This document shows positions 45,339 through 58,168 of a DNA stretch of 64,000 nucleotides, piece by piece; position 1 is the stretch's first letter, and each line of letters starts with the position of its first letter. Position numbers and translations under genes: made by a program. The stretch is from NCBI RefSeq assembly GCF_003473485.1, contig NC_053049.1, positions 15,066,001-15,130,000 of the forward strand, in the 5' to 3' direction. This stretch comes from Medicago truncatula (taxonomy: Eukaryota > Streptophyta > Magnoliopsida > Fabales > Fabaceae). A model generated the notes under the pieces. It made no database searches, was not told the origin of the DNA, and saw only the letters and a list, made by a program, of their open reading frames with translations.

Positions 45339-48300
45339 ATGTCTGATTTGGTTGCTCGTACGGGTCGGCATCAGCAACGCTATGAAGATGGTTATCGTCT
45401 TGTTGCTGGGTAATGTCTTTTTCCCCTTTTTTTCTATTTTTTATTTATTTATTTTCAATTTTATTATTTTTGTTTTAGGGGAAAATGTCATTTTCTTACG
45501 GAAAGTTTGTTTTTTGTTTGGTGTTTGAGAAATTACAATTTGGTTTTGTTGATGGAGATGTTTTGGTTTTTTATTTGTGTTATTTTGTTTTGGGTTGAGG
45601 AAAATGGTTTTTTTGATGTTGATGTATGTCTCTGTTATGGTTTTTTTTTAAGGGGCACATATGAAAGTCAATGTATCAGGTGATGAGGTGGTTTTTATCG
45701 TTTAATTTGATAATATTGAATGGTTGAAATTAAATTTAAGGAAAATTAAATTTTGATTATTTGATTATATGCTATGAAGCATGAACACAGTCAAATCGAC
45801 CAATAATAATGTGAGAAAATGACATAATTCAATGTAATGACTTGTGTATCTTTGATTAGAAGTGTCTGTGCGTGCTATCCAGATTATATGTAATGATTAT
45901 ACATACATGTATATGTATGTATGAAATATTTGATGATACTTTGTGTTGTACATGTATAATATGTATGTATATTTCTATGGTCAACTTGTTAGGTGCACTT
46001 TTACAAGATAGGATTAGGATTACTTGGTCTAGATTTGTTTGTAACCTGTAGCTGAATAGACTAATTATGATTATTTATGAAGCACTAAGTTATTTATAAA
46101 GAAGCATTATTAAAGAAAAAACTAGAGAAGTGAGAACTCGTCCATATCTGATGATTGATGGATTGGATGGCATTTTTTTTCTTTTCTTCTTTTGAATCTA
46201 TAAATCAATTTAGAGTGTATCTGTTGTGATAGGAGATGCTAAATTAATATAACAATGGATGAGTCTGGATTGGTGTTTGACTATCTGTGCTCCATATGTA
46301 TACGAAGAAACTTTGCTGATTATGTTATCTTGACTTTTGACATAAATACTACTATTTTTTAGTTTTCTAGGAACGCACTACTCTGGTGCCTTAGAGTTGT
46401 ATTTTATGGACATAACTTAGCTTATGCATTATGACAACGCTTGGAAAGTACAGTTGAGTGTGGTGATCATGAACCACTATAAATCTATGTAACTAGATGT
46501 TACTGATGCATGTAGTTTTGGAAATATCAATGGCATAAGATTCGTATCTTTATTTTTTACCTAGCATGTAATATGTTCATTCTTAACGGTGCTTCCAAAT
46601 CATTTTCTTGTCTTAACAATGCTTTATGTTTGCTTCTTGTCTGCTCTTGCACATTATAATCCTGATTAAGCCAATTGTTTAGTATTTGTCTTGAAAAATT
46701 TGTATGTAGATACTAAATAATAAATGACTTGAAAATGTATATTTTTTTATTAATTATGAAATTAATTTAATTGATTTGTGAAATCACTCTAACTAGAAAT
46801 GGGATTAGCCTTTTTCATTAATCAGCTTTTATTATGATAAAAAATATTTTTAGAAAGGAATTGCTTGATGTTTGTATTTTTCTTATATACGTGTTTTGGA
46901 TATGATACCCTTCAAGTTCTGTTTTGAAGATGTCAATTGGGTTGCAGGTGTGTTCCCTTTAGGTATAAAAGCTGTGACGATGAGTCTAGTTCCGAGAAGA
47001 TTGTTGAAGTGCTTATGATTAATTCACCTAGTGGACCAGGTCTTCTGTTTCCAAAGGTATAATGTTTGAAATAACTCTTGTTAAACCTGTTTGGGTATTG
47101 TTGTGGTTGATACTAGTTTAGGCTATACTTTGATTACTATACAACAACAACAACAACCAAGCCTTATCCCACTAAGTGGGGTCGGCTACATGGATCAAAT
47201 GACGCCATAGTGTTCTATCAAAAATATTTGGATCCAACTCATTGACTTCTAAATCTTTTCTAATGGTTTCTCGAATGGTTTTCTTAGGTCTTCCTCTACT
47301 TTGATTACTATGATATTTTAAAATTTGCAAAGCCAACACAGTTTGTTCTTTTCAGTCATTATATTGGGAAATTCAGAAATTTTCATTGACTATTCTTCTA
47401 CCTCTTATACTAATTATAATGGCGTGACATAGCCGTAGCTATCATTACAACACAACTGCTTTGTAATATTGGATGGGAATTGGTTTTACTATCCCTTTGG
47501 ACTCATTTCCTACGGGATGAATCACTCCAAAGAAATAAGTGAAATTTTCTTATGGTCCTGATACTTTTAATTAGAAAGAGAATATCATGTGCATTAGGAT
47601 GCGTTTGTACTGTAATTCTTTTCTTGGAATTGACTGTTGTGGGCGATAAAGGATTATGGAAATCTACCGTAGAAGATGAAGTAAAAATAAAATAAATTTT
47701 GTTTCCATAAAGATGACTTAGGATTAGAGATTTAAATCTCTGATGATAAAGATGACATACATACTCTGAAGAAGGGTTATTAATGTAGTATGTAGCGGAT
47801 AAAATACTTTCATGCTAGTTGGTTGATAGATAGTCACAAACTGAACATAGGACTCTTAAAAACTAGTTAGGTAAATGTTAGATAGTAGAGAATACAACAA
47901 CAACAACCATCACCAAGCCTTATCCCACTAAGTGGGGTTGGCTACATGGATCAAACTACGTCATAATAGTAGATATTAGAGAATAATAAATAAAATTACA
48001 ACTATAATAATATATACATACATGAGTTACTTATATCAATCCTCTAAAGTTTGAGCCTTGATATGGTCGAACCTAATTCAAGCTTGAGCTTGTTTGTTTA
48101 GGTAATAAAATAGCTTGGTCAAGTATTCAATGTTTTGAGCTCCAATAATTTAGGAACTGCTCATCTCATATACCCAGTGTATAAAGTGTGGGGGCTTTAT
48201 TAGCTATGTCTTGTAACTTAATCTGTTTTTTTTTTTTTTTTAAACAGTTACTTAATCTGGTTGAGATAATGTTTGCGTTGTTTTTTTAATGGACCTTAAG

Positions 48301-49260
48301 TGGTGTTGTCATTTTCTGATTATTGCGTTGTTTTTCCATTGAAGGGAGGTTGGGAGAATGATGAAACTGTTGAGGAGGCGGCTGTAAGAGAAGCTATAGA
48401 AGAAGCGGGAGTTCGAGGAGACCTAATGGTGAGAAATATGAATTTATTAACTTTAGAGCTTCTGCAATGTGGTTTTTCAGCTTCATTAATATCATGATGG
48501 GTTCAAGAGTCTGAATATTTTGATGATCTCATAATGGGAACCTACGTTCTGTGGTGCATTTGAGAAAGTCATATCATCTTCTCATAGTATTCTTTGTTGT
48601 TGTAAGTTGGTATTTGCAATGAAGTTTTCTTAACTTTGCATGGGTGTGAAAGCACAAGAAAGCAAATTAACATTTAAAATATGATGAATTTGACCCTATA
48701 ATAGGGTGGAATATTGTCACTTTTAAATTTATTTTTTTCCAGCATTTATTTCAGATGTGAGAAAAAGTCAGTGATTCTACTTTCTACATGATTTTGGTAT
48801 CATCTATTTTTCTTCGCATGCTCTTGATTCTTTCACTCTTTTACTGTTGTAACTTGAAAGTTGAAAATGTGCTCTGATTAAGTTATTAGTTATTTTAATT
48901 GTAAACAAGGCTGATTAACATTTCTACATTTTCACATCGATCTTGTTATTTTGATGGATCCTTTCTAACTGATGGCTGAAACCTGTTTGGTGTCAGGAAT
49001 GTCTTGGATACTATGAGTTTAGGAGTAAGACCCATCAAGATGAGTTCAGTCCAGAAGGGTTGTGTAAAGCTGCAATGTTTGCTTTGTTTGTTAAGGAGGA
49101 ACTTGACTTGTGGCCTGAGCAAAATACCAGAAATAGGAGTTGGCTGGATGTATCGGAGGCACTCGATAGCCTCCGACATGAGTGGATGAGGGATGCTCTG
49201 GAACGCTTCTGCAAATGGCACGAGGAAAAGTTTGTGGATGGAACAGATGGAACAGAATGA
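45339..49260 (+). CDS. Nudix hydrolase (AtNUDT16/17/18-like)
   Basis: Four exons, 45339-45409, 46948-47056, 48345-48428 and 48997-49260, give 175 residues; the introns are GT-AG. The N-terminus MSDLVARTGRHQQRYEDGYR, then GCVPFRYKS, matches the plant NUDT12/13/16/17/18/21 group. The Nudix box GGWENDETVEEAAVREAIEE followed by AGV (exon 3) fits GX5EX7REUXEEXGU and keeps every metal-binding Glu. GYYEFRSK and WPEQNTRNRSWL follow. These enzymes cleave diphosphates joined to another moiety; plant relatives act on diadenosine polyphosphates and inositol pyrophosphates, so a diphosphoinositol-phosphohydrolase role is plausible. Several relatives are mitochondrial, but no clear transit peptide is seen here. 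Intron 2 carries two LINE tails. No lesion. Confidence 0.95.
47141..47296 (-). mobile_element. RTE-type LINE 3' end, 15-bp target duplication
   Basis: The minus strand encodes the C-terminus of a plant RTE polyprotein (RGRPKKTIRETIRKDLEVNE...WRHLIHVADPT, stop), then GGATAAGGCTTGG and a (TTG)n tail. TACTTTGATTACTAT flanks both sides (47126-47140 and 47297-47311). It is 5'-truncated and lies in Nudix intron 2. Confidence 0.92.
47895..47976 (-). mobile_element. Second RTE LINE 3' tail in Nudix intron 2
   Basis: Same tail (minus: CATGTAGCCAACCCCACTTA, GGATAAGGCTTGG, (TTG)n), only 82 bp. TAGAGAATA flanks both sides (47886-47894 and 47977-47985). Confidence 0.85.
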
Positions 49261-49581
49261 TTTATCTGATGTTAGACTGATTTGCTGACAATTTTTTCTG
49301 AACAAGATTTGCTGACAATTTATTTGTAGGGGGATTGATATTTGATTAAAATACAATTCTTGAGGTAGTTACTCTAGGAAATATAACTGATCAGAATTGC
49401 TCAGTTATTGTTTCAAGTCTGCGGAATGATGTCTGTCTGGTCTTTCGATTCAGAGTAACTCATGACATTCAATATCAGCTCTGATGTTCATTTTGTTATT
49501 TTAACTTGTATATGTGCATGCGTCCACACCTATCTATAATTGATATACTGGATATTAATGTTGAATATCAACGACTCATAC

Positions 49582-49635
49582 AATGATAGCCGACCCCACT
49601 TTAGTGGGATAAGGCTTGGTTGTTGTTGTATGAAT
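49582..49635 (+). mobile_element. Third RTE LINE 3' tail, 3' of the Nudix gene
   Basis: Plus strand: AGCCGACCCCACTTTAGTGG, GATAAGGCTTGG, TTGTTGTTGT. GACTCATAC flanks it (49573-49581 and 49636-49644). Confidence 0.8.
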
Positions 49636-49644
49636 GACTCATAC

Positions 49645-50293
49645 GAAACCTAAAGTTATCAAGGTATGTTTCTCCATTGAGACTTAACTTCACCATGTTA
49701 AGAAAATTTACAGCCAATTGAACTTCACAGGTAATTAATTTCCTGATGAATCTGCTGTTTACCAACAGTATTAGATTCTTCTGTCAAAAAGGCGCATAGG
49801 AACATATTTCATGCTGATTCGCCATCTCATTGTGAAAAAACTGCTTTCGGAAATATCAAATACTACAATGACAATTAGCAAAATAAAACGCTAGCTAATG
49901 TTACAAATTGAATGATATTTAAGGTTCCTTCAAACCAAAGCAATGAATGCAAGTCTTCCATGGAGGATGGTGGTAGTTTGAAGCCTATCAATCATGTAGA
50001 AATGGAACTCCAATATAAACGTGGAACCAATGAGAAAGACTTTTTCATGGAAGAAAAAACTTACAATAAATGGGAGAAAGACTTTCAAATACAGGGAAAA
50101 AGAAAGAGAGATACAAGGTCTCCTGCCGAATTCCACAAGAAGGAAAAAGCTTTTTATAATGTCCCATGACCCCTATTTTATGCATCCCCATACGCAAATA
50201 ATTAAAACATTATTGAGTCCTCGTGAGTTTAAATCAGTTGGTAAGGACAATGCATATTTAAGCATGTGTTTGGCCTGAGGGCAAATTGAACAC
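49645..50293. other. Spacer before solo LTR 2
   Basis: The open frame at 49912-50169 is Lys/Glu-rich and unlike any family I know. Near 50222-50262, GTGAGTTTAAATCAGTTGGT is the box-A half of the tRNA-derived SINE whose box-B half occurs at 23882. Confidence 0.45.
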
Positions 50294-50298
50294 AACTG

Positions 50299-50392
50299 TG
50301 TAACGCCCTAGTTGTTATATTTAATTATTTTGAGTAATGTGGAGTATATATATATATATATTTATATATGATGTTTGGTGATTTATATGGAG

Positions 50393-50426
<34 letters not shown>

Positions 50427-52384
50427 GATATGTGTGATTTTTGGGTGATTTATGTGGTGTATTACTTTATTATATGGTTTATTTAATAATAATTAGAATA
50501 AGTATGAAATATTAATTATTTTGGAGTTTGGGGAGTTATTGAACATTTATTAAAGTTGATGGGGAGCTAATGGAAATAATAGGGAGTTAAGTAAGAGGGA
50601 AGTTAGGAAAATAGATGTCAGAAGCAGTTTTTACGTGAAATCAACTTTTGGGAGAAGAGGGAGAGAAGAGCAAGTAGAACTCAAGAAATCATTGTTTGCT
50701 GTGCATTTTTCTGCAATTTCTAAGGTAAGGGTGAGGTTTACTTCAATAGTGTAGATTTTAAATTCTGATTTTGAGTTTAACAGGTTTTGGAGTGAAATTG
50801 AGGAATTGGGTATAAATTGAATTAATGGTTTTTGGGGTAGATATTGTTGTTCTGATGTTAGAATTGGGTTCTGGTTGCATAGAAACATTCATTTTTCATC
50901 TGTAAACTAATTTGGGGAGTGATTGGAAGAAAAATGGAATTTTTGGGAAAAACCAGTTTTCTGCCCGTACAGAAGTTCATCGCTGGCCTCGCGAGTAGCC
51001 TTGCTCGCCATGGCGAGTGAGCAACTTCATAGCTCGCCTCGCGAGCAGACCAACTCGCCATGGCGAGTAGCCCAGATTAAAACTTGATTTTTGAAAAGTT
51101 GTTATAAGATATTTTGGGGATGGTTTAAGGTACCTAGATGATATTAATGAAGACTGGAACAAGTTTTAGGTTAAAAAGATGATTAGGGAGCTTAGTATAG
51201 AAGTTTGAGTGAGAAAATGTCATTTTTCCCGAGAGCACCTAATTTTCACTCGCCTCGAGTTCGCCTTGAACTCGCCATGGCGAGTAAGTGTTTTTGTGAA
51301 CTCGCCATAGCGAGCAGATGTGCTCGCGAGGCGAGCTGTGCAGTTTTGAGTGCTGTTTTGCTTGCATTAATTGTAGTGATTGAGTGTTGTTGTTTATGCA
51401 TAGTTATATTAATTGTGCATATTTCTGGATGGTTGAATCTCTATGGGTTGTTGTTTGTTGTTGAAGACTGAAATGTATGTTTTAGCTATTAATCATACAT
51501 GTTGTTTAAGTGGAGTCACATGGAGTTTGCATTGCATGGTCAGTTGTATGTAGATATACACAAGTAGGTCGATTGCATATGCATAAAAACAGCGGAGAGG
51601 ACTCAAGTCCTGGAGCACTAGTTGCTCAACAGCGGTGAAGGCTTCGGTCCTGATGAATGCTTTAACCATTCAAAAGCGGTGAGGGCTTCGGTCCTGTTTG
51701 GTACCACATGCATACTTGCATATTTGAGAAGTCTAAGGTGTTGTCTTAGCAGTGTTGTCATGTCATTTGCATGAGTCTTAGTTGTTGATTGTAATTGTTA
51801 TATTGATGATGGTGATGTTGTTGGTAAATATGTACATTGTATACATACTTGATGAGTGGATTCTGATGATGTTGTTGTTGCTTGTGAATTAATTATGTAT
51901 ATTTGCAAGATGATGTATTTGATGTTATAGGGTGTTAGATTCCATTGAAGATTTAATATCTATATTTATTGTTGTGAATCTCACCCCTTCTGCTTGAAAA
52001 TGTTGCCATTCCTATGGGTAACTTGCAGGTGATCCCGAGTAGTTGGTGGTGGCTCAATGTCGTGTCTAGGGCTCTGATACGTGGGATGAGAATTATTATT
52101 TATATCATTGTTGTTTTTCCTTTCCATGTATCAAATTTTGGAACTTGTTGGTTGACTTATTGATGATTAGGCTTAATCCAAGATGTTGTTGGAGACTTAA
52201 ACCGTTGTTGTTTATTAAATGCAAACTTTCCGCTGCATGATTTTTGAAGTTATGAACGATGTTGAGTTAAATAGTTTTATTTTCTATTTAAGGAATTTTG
52301 AATTTGCGATGTAGCATGCCCGTTTGGTGCTTAACTCTGATGTATAATTGTTATTTAATTACTTTTGGGTAACGGGGTGTTACA
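50299..52384. mobile_element. Solo LTR 2 (same family), 2.09 kb
   Basis: Begins TGTAACGCCCTAGTTG and ends GGGTAACGGGGTGTTACA. AACTG flanks both sides (50294-50298 and 52385-52389). It is collinear with solo LTR 1, including both palindrome clusters, the AGCGG repeats and the CACCCCTTCTGCTTGAAAAT block. It differs mainly in TA-microsatellite length and scattered substitutions. Confidence 0.93.
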
Positions 52385-52389
52385 AACTG

Positions 52390-53684
52390 CACGTTTAGTT
52401 AAAAGCTTGAATATCTAACTTTAGTAAATCACGATAAAAAATACTTTGGATGCGAGAAACAAGGTTTAAACGTGGAACCAAACAGACATAAATAATGTTG
52501 ATGACGAGTATATTTGATTTGATAAAAATTGAAGATTAGACAAACCAAAAATATTTGTTGTGTTTGATTTTTAAAAATGAATAAAAGGCAACAGAATAAT
52601 AATAATAATAAATTGCCTGCAAACAGTCTCCCTACATCCCCAAAGCCAGTTTTGAAACTTGTTGAAAAACATGAGTATTCAGAGCACGTTGAGGTACTAG
52701 TTCCAAATGATCAGACACAAGAGCAGGTTCTTAATGTTGATATTGAGCCTAAGACCCAATTGGCACATGGTACAAAGGTGGATATAGCAATCCTGCTCTA
52801 CAGAAGGTGGTGGAATTGCTTCATACAATATAATGGGGTAGAAGTGCCTTTTACACCATATTTGATGAAGAAATAAAAGCAACAACTCAAAAGAGCTTAC
52901 CAAACATGATTTAAAGGTGAACCATCCCTTATTCTCAAATGAAGGTTCTCTTCTGGAATTAGAGACACATGTTGTGCGAAGAAGCATGCAAACCACAGTC
53001 ACTCTGATCAGGGGTTAGTATAGTTGGACTCTTCACCATAGTTTCTTAGGGAGGATTTCTTTAGGGACCGCTTTAACTTGCCTTTTTTTTTTTTTTTCTT
53101 TCTGTTTCCACTTGTCCTCTTATTTATCTTCGTTTTTATTATAACTTTATGAGAGTTTTGGAGGTTCCAATCCATTTGGGATGTCTATGATGCCCTAGAT
53201 GCCTATCATTTCTCTTAATTCATTGGGAAAAAAATAATGAATGAGGGACAACTAAACCATTTTTTGTATATCACGAGAGTAGCTGACAATGTTTTATCCC
53301 GTGTGTTCACTTAAACGTAAAATACTATATTTCTCTATCATTCTTTCAGCTCTCAAAACTCTGCATCATTCTGTAAGTTTTGCAGCTGACAGCTGCCGAA
53401 ATTTCATCTCTCTTAGGTATTTCTTTCACTTAAGAATAAGTATAGTATTTTTTTTTTTTTTATGTTGTTAACGAGTGCTTCCATAATACTTTTTAAGCAT
53501 TCAAAAATAAATAAATAATTTTTAAAAAGTCAAATATTTCAATTTCTAATGACTAACAACACATTTCATCCGGCAAAAAAACATACGATTGTGTTCTTTT
53601 TGAATCACCGCAATGCCTAACCCAACCAAACAATATGAAATCTTTCACACAGCACAATATAACTCATGTAGTAAATGCCACATA
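52390..53684. other. Intergenic DNA with one unassigned ORF
   Basis: 52577-52876 (+) could encode 99 residues starting with an Asn run (NKRQQNNNNNK, later VEVLVPNDQTQEQVLN). Composition is protein-like, but I recognise no domain and there is no clear promoter. It may be the scrap of a retroelement or a lost gene. Confidence 0.35.
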
Positions 53685-53980
53685 CTCCCTCCGTCCCATT
53701 TTAACTGAGCCCTTGACTCATTTTACACTTATTAAGAAAAAGTGTATAAGTGAAAGAGAGAGAGAAATATGGGTTTGAGTGCTCTTATCAACTATTAGTG
53801 CATTCTTCTTTATCATAAATGCAAAGTAGAATATATTGAATTGAGAATGGTGAAAGTAGTATTAATTAGTGTTATAATTGGAAAAAAAGTAATTAATATT
53901 GTATTGAAAAGTAAAATGGATCAATTTTTCTGGAACAATATTTTTTTGCAAATGGCTCGGTTATTACGGAACGGAGGGAG
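53685..53980. mobile_element. Stowaway MITE
   Basis: CTCCCTCCGTCCCATTTTAA on the left mirrors GGAACGGAGGGAG on the right. TA occurs on both sides (53683-53684 and 53981-53982). 296 bp. Confidence 0.92.
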
Positions 53981-54290
53981 TAACTATTAAGCATGAAACA
54001 ATGCATTGCTTGATAATGCATAGCTAATGTCAACTAACCCGAAATAGAAATCCATATACTACCAAGAAACACCAATCAAATAATAAATCTTGAGAAACTT
54101 ATACTTAAATTTATCGTTCAACTTACGTTTATTTGAATATACCAAACATAAAATATTTCAAATTCAACTCACTTTATTAAAATAAATTCATTCAAAGTCA
54201 ATATTTATTATCGCAAAATCACAAGGATTTGCTACCTTACAGTTAAACGCTCAGCTGTTCAGAGTTTAGATGCCTTTTTTAGAAAACTGT

Positions 54291-57200
54291 TCAGAGTTTA
54301 GAAGTAGCGAGCTTGATGAGATCCCTCCGAAGAATTTTACCAGACGGATTTTTAGGTATGGAAGGTATGAATGCAACTTTTCGAATTCTTTTGTACGGAG
54401 CCACATGTACAATTCAAACATAAAAATAAAATAAAATTAGTAATATAATTTAGAAATTAAACAAGTTAAACTCATAATCCAGATCCAAATGTGATTAAAA
54501 TTATATTATATTTTTTGAATTTTATCAAGAATATAATTGAATTTGTAAAACATAATAATTATACTGAATTGTTTTGACAAATTAGTTATTCTGAATATTA
54601 AACAGAATCATTTGAATATAACTATTAGTTTGAATAATTACATTATCTCTATTGAAAACTAAAACCAAGCATGCATCTAATAAGAAAAGACTAGCACTGT
54701 TGAGAAGTATTCCAAACAAACCTGGCCTGCAACAAATTCCATAACTTGGCTTTCTGATATGTTACTTCCATCCTTCCTTACCACATATGCCATTGGATAC
54801 TGCCCAGCCTCCTTATCTGGATAGCTATACATAAAAACAACACATTCAAAAGACGTGAATCAAGATGGTATAAACCCAAAATACTAGGGATAAAATAAAT
54901 AATTCATGTATAATCTGTGTGGTAAATGAATTGCTTACCCTGTAAAGTTTATTTGCTTAAAATGTGTCAACTAATTAGTGTTAAGAGTATATAACTTTAT
55001 AAGGAGTTCAAATTCCATGAAAAATAATTATAAAATACCAACAATGCTACTTTAATAAATAATAATTTTATTTTTACTCAATATTTTTATACAAAAAATA
55101 AATACTTACGGTATGACAGCAGCATCTAAAATTGCAGGATGAGTTAGCAACAAAGCCTCTAGTTCAGCTGGAGGGACCTGTAACATTAAAAAAAAAATCA
55201 AGAAAAATTCCATGAGATTAACAATATTTTTATATTCTTAATTGAATAAGCAATAAGTAGCTACCAATAGACCTGCAATCACAGACCGTTGATAAATTTG
55301 TAAGTAATTACTAAAAGAGATTTCTTCGGTAGTATTTGGCATTGTGTTCATAGCTGGTTGGGAATCTCAACGGTTCAGCCCTCATGATATTGGAGAGCAT
55401 GGTTTGTGATTCGGCAGTTTCCATGAGTTCAGGAAGGATATATAGTTTTGTCCTAAAGTGATCTGGCTGGTAGGTATTTGGTGTATTTGTAAGGAGCGTA
55501 ATGCTCGTATCTTCAGCAACAATGAATTATCGTTAGACCAATTACTAGATCGCACTAAGTTTCATTTCTGATGGTGGTTGTCGCAATTTCCTAACTTTTA
55601 TTACGACTTCAATCCATGGTGGTTTAATCCTCTAGTTTATATGAGTTATACTCCCTTGTAATGTTTTGCTTTTGTTTTTTGGTATAATATATACTCTCTT
55701 CATTTTCTTTTAGGCACACCTTGTGCTTCAAAGGGAGTTTTTTAATCTATTTAATATTTTTGGTGTCTTAAAAAAGAATTGCTAAACATGTTCATAGAAA
55801 AACTATAAAGATAGAATCAAGAGAATGAGAATCCGGTTATAACCTGATACCCTTTGTATTTAATTAGCTCTTTCAACCTATCAACCACAAATAAGAATCC
55901 ATCACTATCAATATAGCAAAGATCCCCAGTTCTTAACCAACCCTCTGCAGTAAGGGTTGATTTTGTTGCCTCCTCGTTATTTAAATAACCTGCCATCACC
56001 AAGTCTTTGATTGTTAATTAAAAATAACAACTATGATTAGCATAGATAGAACAAACAATTAATAGTTATATAGTGTGTGGCTAGCATTTATCTTAAAAAA
56101 CTAAATGATTATACTCAAATAGTTAATGAGCTCTCTACCTAATGATATAAGCTCGATTAAACACTCGAGAATCAGAGTTCAATTCTTGGATCAAATAATT
56201 TTTTATGAGACTTTATTTAGCTTAGCTCTAGACCGAACTTCAAATTATTAAGGTCCTATTTTCATATAGGAACTCTAGTGTTACCACACAAGAAAATATT
56301 TCTCTTCAAAATTCATTTAAATTCATAAAGTTATCTCAAAGACTTTGTCTCTAATATGCACAATTAAATTAGTCTTCCATCATGCACAAGTTTGTTTTCT
56401 ACCTTTAATTCAATAAATCACATTATATCATATTTGATCCAATGATAAGACTTATTGATTCGATGGTGAAAAGAAAAAAAACTTGCGCATGATGTAAAAC
56501 TTGTCTCACTTTTTACCAGAAATTTGACCCAATTCACATCCTATAAAATTTTATGATATAAATGGATTGAAATCCAAATTACAAAATATTGATTATGAAA
56601 GTTTTTGAAAGCACCTTTGAAATCCATTAGACTTTTTTATTATTGTCCGTCAAAATTCAAATCCAATAAACTCCTAAATCATTGAGAAAAAATGAAACAA
56701 ACAAAAAAGACAAACCTTGCATGGTGGTAGGACCCCTGAGCCAAAGCTCAACGGTCTGGTTAACTGGAAGCAGTTTAGCAGTTTCAGTGTCAACAATGAT
56801 AGCCTCAATGGAGGAAGACAAAAGCCCCGCCGTGCCGTACTTACGACTCTCTTCCAAAGAATCAGTAGAAGCCCCAGCTCCAAAGGATTCTGTCAGACCA
56901 TAACCCTGAAGGATGGCAACATTAGGGTACTTATCAACAAACCCTTCAGTAACCTCTTTGCTAAGAGGAGCCCCACCGCATAGCACCGTATGAAGGGAAC
57001 TCAAGTCGTATTTTCTCTTAATCGCATCAGCATTGTTGAGCATAGCGACGAATATGGGTGGCACAAGCGGTAGGAACGTGACTTTGAACTTTTCAATGGA
57101 TGAAAGCATGTCATGCATTTCGAACTTGGAGAGAACAACGATTGTTGAACCTAAAGAGAGAAGCCCAGCGAACATTGCTAGACCGTATATGTGAAACATG

Positions 57201-57976
57201 GGAATTGTGCATATGAATGTATTTCCCCGCTCATATTCTTCGTGGTTAAACCTAGCACATACAATTTGAACCATTGCTATGAGGTTTCTATGTGAAGATA
57301 CTACTCCTTTGCTTGGTCCTGTTGTTCCAGATGAGTAGAGTAGAGTAGCTGTGTCGTCTTGGTTGACTTGCTCTCTCTTTGGTCTTCTGGCCGGTCCAGA
57401 ACTTTTAGTCCACGTGTCATCATAGGATTGACCTTCTTTCTTCATCATTTCCTCCAGTGTGTTTGATGATGTCGAGTTCCCATCGGCTTCCATAAGAATA
57501 ATTGGAAGAGTTGGCGATGCTGCATTGATTTTGGAAACGAGGGGCGAGGTTGTAAAGGCGAGGACAGGTTTGGAATCCGCGATCTGCTTCGCGATTTCAT
57601 GTACTGTGTTGAGGGGATTGGTGGTGGTGATGATGGCGCCGAGGGACATGACACTGAGACACACCACAGGGAAGTAAATGGAGTTAGGAGAAAGGAGGAG
57701 GATAACATCACCCTTTTTGATTCCCATGTTGGAGAGAGAGGAGGAGACAGCATCGACGGCTCTCCAAAGTTGTTGGTAGGTAAAGTGGTGGCCGGTGGAG
57801 GCGTCGATGAAAGCAGTGTGGCCGTGATGGGCGCGGGAGGAGATAAAGGTGGTGGCATCTAAGGACTGATTTGGAGGAAGTAGGAGGGGTTTCCTCTTGC
57901 TGTAGAAGATTGAATTGGAGCTACAAAACCCACTTGTTGGATTGATTCTGCTATTCCTATTCCCATCATGCTCCAT
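54291..57976 (-). CDS. 4-coumarate:CoA ligase-like acyl-CoA synthetase, peroxisomal; last acceptor defective
   Basis: Minus-strand exons: 56716-57976, 55844-55989, 55110-55177, 54722-54824 and 54291-54404, 563 residues if all join. It is an ANL-family adenylate-forming enzyme: P-loop [13 protein letters not shown] (212-224), GYGLTE (358-363), GWLRTGD (around 437-443), [13 protein letters not shown], and in the last exon [10 protein letters not shown] with the catalytic Lys near 549. The protein ends in SKL, a type-1 peroxisome signal, as in Arabidopsis OPCL1 and other 4CL-likes that activate jasmonate precursors or fatty and cinnamic acids. The acid substrate is not readable here. The first four exons have normal GT-AG borders. 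The acceptor before the last exon reads TGTACAT where TGTACAG is expected (plus-strand base 54405). Skipping or shifting the last exon would lose the Lys and SKL. It may be a weakened gene or a pseudogene. Confidence 0.88.
55340..55780 (+). mobile_element. LINE ORF2 C-terminal fragment in the 4CL-like intron 2
   Basis: The plus strand encodes [30 protein letters not shown] and [18 protein letters not shown], the tail of L1-type ORF2, with one in-frame stop. It is 5'-truncated and antisense to the host gene. Confidence 0.75.
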
Positions 57977-58051
57977 CTCAGTATCTCTTTCTCTCTTTTC
58001 TTCCCCTAATGTATTCTCTTGTCTCTTGTTACTAGTATCAAATTGCTAGTG

Positions 58052-58168
58052 CTAACTGTATTATTTGTACCATCTAATGTTATTGTGATTCATGTGATGA
58101 CCTCAATAATAATAAGAAGAATAATAATAATTTACTTTTAATTATTTCCATTATAAAAAATTAATTTA
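58052..58168. repeat. Upstream segment of the 4CL-like gene, duplicated at 62943
   Basis: CTAACTGTATTATTTGTACC, ATTGTGATTYATGTGATGA, an (AAT)n run and TTACTTTTAATTATTTCCAT occur in the same order here and at 62943-63070. This copy starts about 75 bp upstream of the gene's ATG. The (AAT)n tract is longer in the other copy. Confidence 0.9.

Noticed and set aside
40664-52384. One large LTR retrotransposon with LTRs at 40.7 and 50.3 kb enclosing the Nudix gene
   Set aside because: Each LTR has its own, different 5-bp target duplication, and no retrotransposon genes lie between them.
54404-54722. U12-type (AT-AC) intron to explain the non-AG acceptor of the 4CL-like gene
   Set aside because: The donor is GTTTGT and not ATATCC or GTATCC, and no branch-site consensus TCCTTAAC is visible. 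The acceptor reads AT and not AC.
57445-57862. ORFs of 72-137 codons on both strands within the first 4CL-like exon
   Set aside because: They are shadows of the ligase reading frame, which has full domain support.
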